Shown in pieces: positions 29,254-40,603 of a stretch of DNA of 64,000 nt; the stretch's first letter is position 1; each line of letters starts with the position of its first letter. A program made the translations under genes and the position numbers. The DNA lies in contig OU612071.1 in the NCBI GenBank assembly GCA_914767715.1, positions 682,001-746,000 of the forward strand, read 5' to 3'. The notes below the pieces were generated by a model, which was given only the letters and a program-made list of their open reading frames with translations, made no database searches and was not told where the DNA came from. The stretch is from Membranipora membranacea (Eukaryota > Bryozoa > Gymnolaemata > Cheilostomatida > Membraniporidae).

Positions 29254-31177
29254 TCATGGGCTACCCAAACCCAGCATGGTGTGCTGAGTCTCAAACCTTG
29301 CACGTGCCAGGGGTTTTGTCAGGATGTCTGCCAACATCACTTCTGTGGGACAGTATTTTGTAGCCACAGATTTTGCATTTATCGCCTCGCACACATAATG
29401 AAACTTTATTTCCTTATTTCCATCTTTCTGTTAGCATATGCTTCACTTGATTAAGCTTGGCTTCTGTTTTACTGGCAATAACCATAATATCATCTACATA
29501 AACAGCAATGATAGTTAGATCATCAGATTTACCCTGTACATATATACGCTGGTCAGCATGTGATTGACAGAAGTCATTCTGCTTCAGAAATTCATCCAGT
29601 AAGCCATTCCATAATCTAGGTGCCTGTTTCAAACCGCATAGACTTTTATTCAGCTTACACACCAAATTTTCTGACCCCGGTTTGATAAATCCCTCAGGCA
29701 GCACCATGTATATCTCTTCATCTTATTCACCATTCAGAAATGCTGTCACTACTTCCATCTGGTGGATCAGCATGTTTTCTGACACAGCGTATGATAATAA
29801 CGCATGTAAGGCAGGATATTTCACTACAGGGGCATATGTCTCGTCATAATCAATGCCCTGTTTTTGTTGGAATCCTCTTGCCACAACTCTAGCCTTGTAT
29901 TGCTCAATATTCCCTTGACTGCCATACTTAGCTATGAACACCCATTTACAGGTGATGGCTTGCCTATCAGGTGGTAATTCTACTAGTCTCCATGTTTCAT
30001 TTTCAATCAATGAATCATATTCCACCTTTGTAGCATCCTCCCATTGCTTAGCATCGGAAAATTTCATGGCTTGTGAATAACTTGCAGGCTCTACTAAACT
30101 ACCAGCAAGCAAGGCCATATGCTCTACATTGGTATACTTATCAATGCCAAACCTGACTGGAGGTTGACGCACAAGAGAGCCACCCTGTTCACTAACTGGT
30201 GGGTCGTTGCGACTCCCACTGTCATCTATAACATCAGGTTCTTTATCAGGGGCAGGAATGGTCACCTTATTGTCACATGACTCAGCAATATCTTTAGTTG
30301 ATACACATGGTAAGCCCAACATAGATTCATCAAAGATGACGTCTTGCCGTATAACTATTGAGTCTGAGTATGGATCGTACAGCCTGTAACCCTTACACCT
30401 CCCACTATAACTATTGAGTCTGAGTATGGATCGTACAGCCTGTAACCCTTACACCTCCCACTATAACTATTGAGTCTGAGTATGGATCGTACAGCCTGTA
30501 ACCCTTACACCTCCCACTATAACTATTGAGTCTGAGTATGGATCGTACAGCCTGTAACCCTTACACCTCCCACTATAACTATTGAGTCTGAGTATGGATC
30601 GTACAGCCTGTAACCCTTACACCTCCCACTATAACTATTGAGTCTGAGTATGGATCGTACAGCCTGTAACCCTTACACCTCCCACTATAACTATTGAGTC
30701 TGAGTATGGATCGTACAGCCTGTAACCCTTACACCTCCCACTATATCCTACAAAAACCATCCGCTCAGCTTTATCATCAAGCTTTCTACGCAGCTGAGAC
30801 GGCACATGACTATATGCAGCAGTGCCAAACACTCTAATATGACTCACATTAGGCTTGCGCTTGTGATATAACTCATATGGAATTGTCCCCACTTTAGATT
30901 TGGTTGGCAGTCTATTCCTGACATGAGCAGCTATGGCTACAGCTTCAGTCCAAAAGCGCTTAGGCATACCTGACTGCAGCACCATGGCCCGCGCTGACTC
31001 GACTATGGTGCGATTGTACCGCTCTGCAACACCATTTTGCTCAGGTGTGTATCGCACAGTAAGCTGGTGATGTATGCCCCGATCAGAAAGATACCGTTCA
31101 AAATCTGTCCCTACATACTCCCCACCATTACCACTACGTAGTTTACCAATATTGAGCCCTGTCTGATTATCTGTCAT
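29254..31177 (-). pseudogene. Copia pol polyprotein remnant
   Basis: 30635-31177 is the C-terminal integrase core. The canonical LRSDNGGEY reads LRSGNGGEY, so the second catalytic Asp is lost, while the NGVAER Glu is kept. It ends in KGYRLYDPYSDSIVI, where the 56-bp array (30350-30745) breaks the frame. 29723-30322 is the start of RT (WEDATKVEYDSL, YKARVVARGF, APVVKYPALH). A TAA replaces Leu after FLNGE at about 29723. 29414-29707 continues with LNKSLCGLKQAPRLWN and the intact YVDD box. At 29414 a deletion fuses RT to the RNase H end (EIKFHYVCEAIN, CPTEVMLADILTKPLA), which stops at 29254. Dead copy. Confidence 0.85.
30350..30745. repeat. 56-bp tandem repeat inside copia pol, 7 copies
   Basis: Seven near-identical copies of a 56-base piece of pol (coding KGYRLYDPYSDSIVI on the - strand). 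The unit is bounded by TATA on both sides. 56 is not a multiple of three, so every unit shifts the frame. The six extra copies add 336 bases. Confidence 0.97.
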
Positions 31178-31545
31178 TGTAGTGTGTAGCAGCTAGGGAT
31201 GGCGTAGAATAACAATTGAATTTGACGGATATGATTTTGATGATGACCCTGAAAGATTGTGTTAACATGAAACACTTAATTAATAATCAATATCCGGTTA
31301 GTGGCAACCCACAAAACTAAAAGTTCAATAATTGGAACATATACATACCAGGAATATAATAGAACTGACACCAAGACATCGGTTATGTAGTTAGGAAATA
31401 AGCAAATAGGGAAGGAGAGGATAATTCCACATAATTATAGTGACAATTCCAAAACAAAAGGCTAAAAAATACCTCAAAAAGTCATACTTTGCAGTTGCCC
31501 TTTCAGACCAATTGAGCACAAAACTTGCTGTTGATGGCAGATTTC

Positions 31546-32012
31546 AACAGATTGAAGCCTTTGCAATAGAATGGTCACCTGGACCTTTGCAATATCGGTG
31601 CCTGAAACGCAATGCAAATGCGCACACACACTTTAAAAACATTGTTTTTTTGAGCACTCTTAGCATATTTTGCTTTACTTTACGTTACGAAACCTCTGAT
31701 GTGCTGCCTTACGGGCTTCAGGTGCCGTCAATCCTAGAATCTCGATTATCCTGGCACAGAATTCTTCCGCTGCTTTTTTGTTTAATGCTCGGTTCATATT
31801 GTCCCAGATGACACTAGGATGCCATCCCAGATGCTTATCCCGGTCACATTATAACATTCATCCCAAATAGCCATCCCAGATAGCCATTCCAGATAGCCAT
31901 CCCATACAGATTGAAGCCTTTGCAATAGAATGGTCACCTGATTTGAGGTGTCAGGCGATATCCTCTGTAATATCTGTGCCTGTAAATGCAAATGCGCACA
32001 CACACTTTAAAA
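31546..32012. repeat. Dispersed direct repeat, two copies of about 100 bp
   Basis: CAGATTGAAGCCTTTGCAAT through CGCACACACACTTTAAAA occurs at about 31546-31640 and again at about 31908-32012 with internal differences. Short CCAGATAGCCAT repeats lie between them. Confidence 0.8.
31675..31849 (-). CDS. Small hypothetical ORF or exon
   Basis: A frame of about 57 codons with protein-like composition: DKHLGWHPSVIWDNMNRAL, then KKAAEEFCARIIEILGL, then PEARKAAHQRFRNVK and a stop. It lies between the two dispersed repeats. I do not recognise the domain. It may be an exon of a host gene or of a transposon; no clear start codon was found. Confidence 0.3.
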
Positions 32013-32173
32013 CGCATGACGAATCTTCTGTCAACTGTTAGGTGGTGGTATATCAAAGAATTAAAGATAAATTACATAGTCATCTTTATTAGGACGTGAC
32101 TTTTCTATTCCTTAAACCCTTAATTTTGTGTTTTAGAAAATAGAAACTGTAGCGGAGGCTACGTCGACTACCT

Positions 32174-32330
32174 TACATCATGAGCCAATCAGATATCCTA
32201 CCTTACATCATGAGCCAATCAGAGACTACCTTACATCATGAGCCAATCAGATATCAATAATCCAACTACCTTACATCAGGAGCCAATCAGATATTACCTT
32301 ACATCATGAGCCAATCAGATATCAGTAATT
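32174..32330 (+). repeat. Tandem repeat of CTACCTTACATCATGAGCCA unit, 5 copies
   Basis: Units of about 27-39 bases share ACCTTACATCATGAGCCAATCAGA; one has CAGG for CATG. The unit covers the start codon and the first codons (MSQSDI) of the ORF at 32306. Confidence 0.9.
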
Positions 32331-32497
32331 TAAAGCTTAGTGCTGACCTTATGAGCTCAGACGATGACGAAACAGACCTCGCCCACCCACGTGTTTGGAG
32401 AAGAGACTACGCCACACGTCTTTTTGTTTCAGCTGACAAAGTCAAGCTGAAAATTGGCACCGCCTTTTCCAAACCGATCAACTCTAGTCTAATTTAA
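32306..32497 (+). CDS. Small acidic ORF with repeated start region
   Basis: 64 codons including the stop. MSQSDISNLKLSADL and SSDDDETDLAHP are acidic; then RVWRRDYATRLFVSADK. I recognise no domain. Four upstream copies of its first codons are present. It could be the first exon of a gene, but no donor was firmly identified. Confidence 0.35.
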   Translation: MSQSDISNLKLSADLMSSDDDETDLAHPRVWRRDYATRLFVSADKVKLKIGTAFSKPINSSLI

Positions 32498-32499
32498 AA

Positions 32500-34087
32500 T
32501 CCGCTAGTTAAACCATTGACTCAATAATCAGTACATATTCTCAGAAATCTTACTATATAAGTAAGAGAAAAGTGTTACAAATGCAGTTAGATGGCTGTTA
32601 CAAATATAGTTTAGAGTAAATTACAGTATACATACAATGTAACTACTATTGAATTTGCCGACCTGACAGGATTAAAATATCCTACCGTTCATAGTGAACT
32701 AAAAATTAGTGGCATGTGTGAGAACACAACTCCCGAATCACTGATTTCCAGGTGTAGACATGTGATTCTATCATCGATTATTTATTTTTGCATGACAGTA
32801 GATGCATTGCCTTGATGGCATGAGCAGTTTTCAAACATTTTGTATTGCATGTCTACACTACTAAATTTTCATATTAGGGGTTATGTTCTTTTGCATTTCA
32901 ATGTTCAATTCATGTCTGGGAATAATGGAAGAAATTTAATCCTATCAAATAGTTGTACATTGCAAGTGACACATTCCATTATTGCAAGGCAAATGCTGCA
33001 CCTTACTCTTAGCCAGCCTTGAATATCAATAACCACTAAGGCAACAAGGTATTTCTTCTAAATTTGTCCATAAAATTAGGAGTCAAAGTTTATTTCCACA
33101 GCGCGCACATATCTAACATTTCTTAATTCGGTATTGAAGTAAATGTTGTGGAGTCATCGACTGTTGTTACTATGATATGAAATTCCCCTATATTAAAGTA
33201 ATATTCACTTATACAGTCCACTGGATCATCGTTACTATTAGAGATTTGTTAGTGTGTAGTTAGTTAGTATTAGAGATTTTGTTAGTGTATAGTTAGTGTG
33301 TCAGTGTCATTACCCACCAAATTATCTCCTGATTTCATTATTCATTGTTATAATTCACAGAAACTTTGTTTTTCTAAATTTTGGCCTATCTGGAGTTTTT
33401 TGAGTGCAAAAAGTGACTCCCACTAAAACAAAAAGCTACAGAACAAAAAGGTTTTCAGAATTGTGACCAGCATAAGTTGTTTTCCATTAAGGGCGGGTTT
33501 TAAGCGAATCTTTTTTTCTAATCCAGGCGAAAAAATGATGGGTTCCCCGCTGCTAATTAATTCTCGGCTTATTGTCCGAGGAGTTTGGTATTCTACAATT
33601 TTCATTTGGCCTATGAGGTCTCAATCAGGTCCCAGTTTTAAGTCATTCTGTTCCAATTTTATTTACTCAACGCCAACATAAGACATGGTTTCGTGACTGT
33701 GAAGTAAACAAACCCCGACATTGGGTCTTAAGGGTTCTAGTGCAAAAGCAAGTGTCCTGAGCACAACATACTATTAGCAGACTCGTCTCTTAGTTTATGG
33801 ATAAAATTTGTGGCAGAGAAAGACAACTTTATTAGTTTTGTAATTTATAACATTATTTTTTCATGTTCAAATTGGTGACACATGAAGCTGATAAAAGTGC
33901 ACTTTTAAGTAACAAATAATTTATCTAACTATGTCAAAAAAAAATGTAACTTACTCTAACACACTCTTTTAATGTTAAAAGGCAGGATATTCAAACTATT
34001 AAGGCACTAACGGAACACAACAAACAATGTTTTACATCTCAAAACACCCAAAGCCTTGAACACTGAGGAAATCAACATTCATCAGTT
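32500..34087. other. Intergenic DNA downstream of the channel gene
   Basis: No gene recognised. A TTTATT at about 33829, the complement of AATAAA, lies about 255 bases past the channel stop codon and is a candidate polyadenylation signal. Overlapping ORFs at 33423-33681 on both strands show no known domain. Confidence 0.4.
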
Positions 34088-37000
34088 TCAGTCAAAATCA
34101 TGTACTGGCTTTACTTTTACCACTGATCCTTTCTCTTTCTTACTAATCAGCTCCAAACATCTGATTATAGATAGGATACCAAACTGAACAAACTCAAAAA
34201 CTGTCAGCAAGCTAGCTCCGATACAGAGTCCTAGGGTACCTCCAACATTGGCTGTAAATAGGAAAATATCATTAAGAACAAATGTGTGTTCGGCAGGAAT
34301 TAAATACATTTCTATCACACCTCAATTACACATTTGGATCACTGTGTTTTAGCAAGAAAATTGGTTCTCATTGCATAAACTTGATCTTAAGTGATAAGCA
34401 CTCTTAATACATACACATTGCTTCCATGAATCCGTAAGCTAGTGTTTCTTCCAGAGTTGTGTAAAACATTTTACCAAAAAATATATTTACAACCAGGAAG
34501 TTTTTCCTCATGTACTCAATGCGTTCTTCTGAAACATAGAGAAAGTTTCTTGTATGAACAGGAAATTAAAGAGTTGCAGGAATAACATTTTGATTGAAAT
34601 TGACTCTAAAGTTGAGTTTATTCTAGGATCAGGATCAGTATCTAAAATCACAAACATTTTGCAAAAGTTAAAGTTGTTTTCTCTTTCCGATATTTGCATT
34701 GGTCATCACTTAATTATGAGGAGAGAAGATAACTTTTGATTTTTCTGACAACAAAATCATTTCTTGTATTGCACAGAAACCTCGATACGGGTAGACTACT
34801 CTCCAAAGACGTCCTAGTATAAACTCACTTTAGGGCAGCTTCTCGAGTTTCTCTGTTCCAGGTTGAACGGATATTGCGGTAGATAAAAAAGTAAACATTG
34901 AGGAATATAATAGTTGACTTATTTTACCGGAAGTGTTAGTCTGCTTCATGTAGTTTGTACTCGGAAATCTGTATGAGGATATTTTAGCTGAATACTCTGA
35001 AGCGACACACGGATCTGGGCAGACACAGCTAGCCAGACCTTCTTTATCTGACGGAAACTCCACTAGAAAACAAACACTAAAAATGTGTACTCGTGTGTTA
35101 CAACAAAATTGTACAGTTATTTTGAATTCAGTTAATGTAATATGAAGTAGCTGTTTTCAACTTTAAGACATGCTTTCTGCTTATGGTCACAAATGCAGCA
35201 AAAACATGATTTAAATAAGATGAGTTCTTAAAGTTGTGTATTTTCATGGTGTTACAATAAATTATTTACACAGAGTGGAGATATGACTTATGATATGATA
35301 TATAACTAACACTGTGTAATTCTATACCAAGTACAATGGACAATGAAAGAAGGAATGCTTACCTCCCAAGTACCTACACATACAGATAACTGACATACTA
35401 ATTATTATAAGGGGACTTACATAACGCTGGTTGAGAGCAGTATAACATCTCAATTAAAGTACACACAGATGAACTGTCCACAGCTGTAACAAATACGGAT
35501 CTGGTATGACATCAAACTGACTGATGTAAAATACTCTCATTGAAGAGAGTTATGTAAAAAGCCTTAGATGTTAACTACTCAGTGTAAAGAGCTGATCGGG
35601 TTGATATTTGTTTTAACATTGGAAGTTTATTGTTATCAGCTCTTCCTTTCAATAACCTATGACATTGAACTAGTCCTGGATGAAGCTAAGGATATACAGT
35701 ATATAGTTGTGTAGATATTACTACACAAAACACAAAACATGCAGGTCTTTAACAGGTAACTATGTGTCAAGAGCAAGGCCTCCTTGTACAGCACTGCAAT
35801 GCCAAACCAAGCAGAATGAGCTAACCACTGGATTTTGATCAGTTGAGGCCCCACATTCGCTTGCTTCAAAGAAGCATTGCAAACGTTCATAATATCAACA
35901 TGTTAAAAATAGCAATATTGAAGTATACAACTCTAAAATGGTTTTCGAAATACTTCTTTTTTCATTTTTACATTTAGCCTTACACTTAAAGTTAAAGCCA
36001 CGTTGAGCAAAGTAATCTAAACAAAAATCTGTCAAGCAGACTGCTTGTACAACTCACCTGGCAGAGCTGGATAATTACACCCACATTTATTGATGACATA
36101 TGTGGCGAGACACTCAGCCTGGCAGCCTGATCTCGAGTAGTTACTGAAATAACGCAGAGGGTTGGGCAGGTTCACTGTGTCGAAACAGTTTGCTCTTCCG
36201 CCGTCAGCCCATGGAGGAAAGCGCTTGGTCTGTTTTAAACATAAACAAAATAATTGAATCATTCACCTTGACAGCACTCTACAAAGCGGCATGTGAGCCC
36301 TTTTAAGGAAGATTGAGGCTAAAGGAATTCAATCATCAACATTGGTTCCCTAGTTTTATTCGTGAGTGACAGTGCCAGTCAAATAGAACCAATGCATCAG
36401 GTGTAATAGAAGAAGACTAACTCACCCCCGATTTGTGAAGAACGATACTGGATTGCATTCCTGGAGCAAGACCAATTCCTAACTCCTCAACCAGTGGGAA
36501 CTCATGAGCATCATGAAATGTAATCTGAAAAGGCGAGTTTTATACTAGGACGTTAATCTGACGCTTTTAGCAATGTGAACCAATTTTGGATATTTGTGGA
36601 GAGTTGTCTTCATATCGGCGATTTCTGAGCGTTTTTAGCAGTGTTTTCAATTTTAGAAAATAATAAATTGTCTTCCCTCTGTCCTAATAAAGTCTTGACC
36701 AATGAGAATGAGTCACACCTGCCTATACGGCATGAGTCACACCTGCCTATACAGCATGAGTCACACCTGCCTATACGGCATGAGTCACACCTGCCTATAC
36801 GGCATGAGTGACACCTGCAATGTATCTATGGCTATACGGCATGAGTCACACCTGCAATGTATCTATGGCTATACGGCATGAGTGACAGCTGCAATGTATC
36901 TTTGGCTATGCGGCATGAGTCACACCTGCAATGTATCTATGGCTATACGGTATGAGTCACACCTGCAATGTATCTATGGCTATACGGCATGAGTGACACC

Positions 37001-40000
37001 TGCAATGTATCTATGGCTATACGGCATGAGTGACACCTGCAATGTATCAATGGCTATACGGCATGAGTGACACCTGCAATGTATCTTTGGCTATGCGGCA
37101 TGAGTCACACCTGCAATGTATCTATGGCTATACGGCATGAGTGACACCTGCAATGTATCTATGGCTATACGGCATGAGTGACACCTGCAATGTATCATTG
37201 GCTATACGGCATGAGTGACACCTGCAATGTATCTATGGCTATACGGCATGAGTCACACCTGCAATGTATCAATGGCTATACGGCATGAGTCACACCTGCA
37301 ATGTATCAATGGCTATACGGCATGAGTGACACCTGCAATATCTCTTTGGCTATGCGTCATGAGTCACACCTGCAATGTATCTATGGCTATACGGTATGAG
37401 TCACACCTGCAATGTATCTATGGCTATACGGCATGAGTCACACCTGCAATATATCTTTGGCTATGCGGTATGAGTCACACCTGCTGTAATGTATTTGGCA
37501 GGTTTGATTGATCATGACTCTTTGTAAATACTATTCTACTCCATTTTAAGGAATCTATATCAGGTCAAAAGCAAATAGCTTTGTGGCAGGACTTTATTTA
37601 TTTAATTTTATAATCAAATTTAAAAAAAAAATTCATTTCTAATTGTGTCTAACCATTTTGCTTACGAAAAAAAGTACTTAGATACTTTTTGTTGATCATA
37701 TTGATTGGAAGATCTGAAAAGGATGCTGAAAAATAAAGACATTGACAACATTTCAAAAGGTGGAGCTTACCGAAAAGCCTTCGGAGGCAGAATTTTGCCC
37801 TGCCGAGTAAAGGTCAGTTCGGGTATTCAGAGTTATCTCCACACCACCCGTCTTACCAGCTGTGGTCGCGTTCATTGAACCGTTACCATTAAACTGGAAA
37901 CAGAATCCTACAAAAAAAATTACTTATTAAGATAGCCATTGTGACATAGATTTTAATTGGTCCAGAAAGCAATTGAAATTAACCGTGAGTTTCTATTCCC
38001 ATCAGATCTTAGTAGGAAACTGACACATAGTGGACACACTAGTTTCACAACAGTTTATACCTGCATTGGTGGGAACGACATCAAACAAATCACTGCAGGT
38101 CGTAATTTTCCCAAATATTTTGCAGCTATTGAATGTGAGCTCGAGAGGATGTGCAGCAGTCCTCATAAATCTCTCACTGTCTTCTCCTGTCATCGTATAG
38201 AAAAATTCATACTTTGGGTCATCAATGCTGTACCTGCAATAAGGATACCGGCTTAGATCCGATTGTTCATATTGAAACTTTGAGTGAAATTCCAATAACA
38301 TCCATGAGAAAAAACATCATCAATTAATAAATCCTTCATTTACACTGCTGAGGACACCTCCAGATATTGGCTATCAGGTCCATCTAGAATTAATTGTAGT
38401 ACTAAACTCTGGTCTATTTAATGTATTGGTTCAGATCAGATTTCATACCGCTATAATTAAGATTTACTGTAGCTAAGTGTGCTTGATTCTGCTCGGATGG
38501 TCTGCAGCAGACCATATAATGCCTTCCTTCCTGTTTCTCAATCATAATTTTAACTAACAAATTCAAATAATTATTTTGCAGACTGACGTAGTGTCTCTCT
38601 GATTATTGTCAAGTTGACACCCGCAAATATTCTACATAAACAATTCAACCAATAATCAGCCAGTATACATCGTTATCAGACTCAGCCATTTGTGGCGTAG
38701 CTTCGTGGATTATCTTACAGCTTACTTTCACATGAGCCATTCATATCCTATTTGTGTCATCGATTTTATACATATTTGTTTTACTAGCAATAAGTAGGAA
38801 ACACTTTTCTATTTCAAATTTGATCATGAATATAGCCTGGCTCATCAAACAGTTAATACCTAGACGGTTTCCTTAAACAAACCGGACTATCAGGTCAGGG
38901 TATTGTCGTTTCCTTACAATAAATATACAAAATAACTGGTACTATAAAAATTAGACATTCAACTCTCAATTATCCGGCACACCAGCCCAGCAATGATGAC
39001 TCGGGGAGACTGATGGCTTTAATTAATAGAAATTTTGACATTTCAACATACAAAAGTAAAACTGTAATGTATGTAAAGTAATGAAATGCATAAGTCTTAC
39101 CAGGGAATCGAAAAAAAATAATCAAACACCTGTGCCAACTTTGATCTGGTGTTTGAGGGACTTTGAGTGATTGGTATGATTGTTGAGAGATTGATGCTGC
39201 TACAGATTTCACAATCACTTGACAGTAATTTGTCACTACATCTAGGGCTGATACGACAGTAATTTTTCACTACATCTAGGGCTGATATGACAGTGATTTG
39301 TCACTACATCTAGGGCTTATACGACATTAATTTGTCACTACATCTAGGGCTGATACCCACTTTTCAGGAGGAGGAGGAAGCTGTGGGTCTGGATTGTAAA
39401 GGTCTGTGAGTATAGTAGACAGAGCATTAGATCCCATACCCTGCTCTACAGCTTTAACATACGCGTCTGAGAACATGTTCTGATTGCAGATTGTCACTGT
39501 CGGAAACTGTGGATGAGGAAATACATCACAAGTTAGGAACAGCTATCTCTCGTATTTACTAAATAATGTATTGAACCCGCCATTTAACCAAATCAAATTC
39601 TGCTTTTAAATCTGGTTTTGTTGAGATTGGTCTTTTGTATGATTAGTCAAATTGAGGTTGTCACTTTTTTATATGGTCTTCACAAATTATTCACTTTATT
39701 ACAGTATTTGTTAATTTACCGGATGCTGGTAAAATATTGTTAAATCTCTGCAGAATATCACTCCACTGTTAAGATTGATCTATTATATTCTAATATAAAA
39801 GTATCTGGCTCAAGTTTCAGGATTGGAACGGGTGGTGAAATATTTGATTGTTTAGATGTTGGTACCAGCAGTGTAATCACAAGGAGCTTACTCAAATTTA
39901 CAACAAATCAAATTCAAACTACAGGCAAATTTTCGCTTGTGGTTATTACATTATGTTCATGGAAACAATGATCAGAAGAAAATATCACCTTGATGGTGCT

Positions 40001-40407
40001 GGTTTGTTCCACTCGGATATTTGTCATCAGAAGTTTTTGGCTGCAGTCATGCAGAAAGGTCCCTGCAGCGTAACAGAAATACCCTATGCATATCACAGTG
40101 AAAATCAGCCACATGCCTCTACAAAATAGACACAGGATGAGTAAACATACTGACAGACTTGAAACCAATCTTTATCCATTGCACTTGTGTTTGTTGCGAC
40201 CAAGAAAACAATAAATATAGATTTAAAATAAACTTCTTTTCGTGTATTGTCATAGGTTGGCCAATTTAAATCCAAGTTAAGTGACATCACATACCTTCTT
40301 ATCTTGGAGCTAGTTGACATATGAATGTATTTGATGCCATGCATAGAGGTCTCCTGCGTAAACTCTTGCCAGCTTTGTTCGGCATGTTCCTCTTGATTAT
40401 AAGCCAT
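34088..40407 (-). CDS. DEG/ENaC/ASC-family sodium channel, complete, 12 exons
   Basis: Exons in reading order: 40407-40295, 40118-39989, 39506-39361, 39199-39101, 38233-38061, 37907-37771, 36524-36426, 36229-36058, 35483-35421, 35062-34928, 34528-34415 and 34251-34088. Every junction is GT-AG, the phases agree, and the total is 1545 bases (514 residues). Landmarks: the N-terminal His-Gly motif SMHGIKY; the first membrane helix (WLIFTVICIGYFCYAA); the post-TM1 FPTVTICN motif; a Cys-rich extracellular domain with CFQFNG, FHDAHEFP, CQAECLATYVINKCGC and CVCPDPC; then YMRKNFLVVNIFF, and the second helix with the GAS selectivity residues (472-474, GLCIGASLL). Channels of this family are trimeric, amiloride-sensitive Na+ channels of the plasma membrane; the gating stimulus cannot be read here. 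An in-frame ATG at 40449 would add 14 residues coded by a CTGT microsatellite. Confidence 0.93.
36708..37484. repeat. 37-bp minisatellite in channel intron
   Basis: About twenty units of 37 bases (CATGAGTGACACCTGCAATG plus TATCTATGGCTATACGG) after a few shorter 22-24 base forms. It lies entirely in the intron between exons 37907-37771 and 36524-36426. Confidence 0.95.
39226..39360. repeat. 34-bp repeat filling a channel intron, 4 copies
   Basis: Units TTTGTCACTACATCTAGGGC plus TGATACGACAGTAA. They occupy most of the 161-base intron between the exons 39506-39361 and 39199-39101. The last unit touches the 5' splice site, so GTATCAGCCC-like sequences repeat through the intron. Confidence 0.9.
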
Positions 40408-40603
40408 TCTGTCTGTCTGTCTGTTTGACTGTCTGTCTGTCTGTCTCATGTGTCATGAGATATAAGAGCTCTGCTCTACTCCGCTCCCTGATGACCAATG
40501 AGCAAATTTAACTGTGCTTAGAGAGATAATAGTGATTAATAATATGCATAGACTTAATATACTATCTAGACAGGCCAATAGCATTCAATACTGTCCCACT
40601 TAA
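40408..40603 (-). promoter_or_regulatory. Presumed promoter/5' UTR region of the channel gene
   Basis: The 200 bases between the channel start codon and the left end of the Kolobok-like element. It holds a (CTGT)n run at 40410-40446. No TATA box was seen. The call rests on position only. Confidence 0.3.

Larger units (their letters stand above)
28826..31180 (-). mobile_element. 5'-truncated, internally deleted Ty1/copia retrotransposon
   Basis: Order on the - strand is integrase, reverse transcriptase, RNase H end, purine tract and LTR, which is the Ty1/copia order. Gag, protease, the first part of integrase and the 5' LTR are missing. Confidence 0.8.

Noticed and set aside
33423-33681. Overlapping ORFs on both strands
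   Set aside because: Neither shows motifs or splice sites.
34830-34890. Extra small channel exon with ETREAALK
   Set aside because: Including it puts the next exon out of phase; skipping it joins NTS to EERIEYMRKN in frame as in the family.
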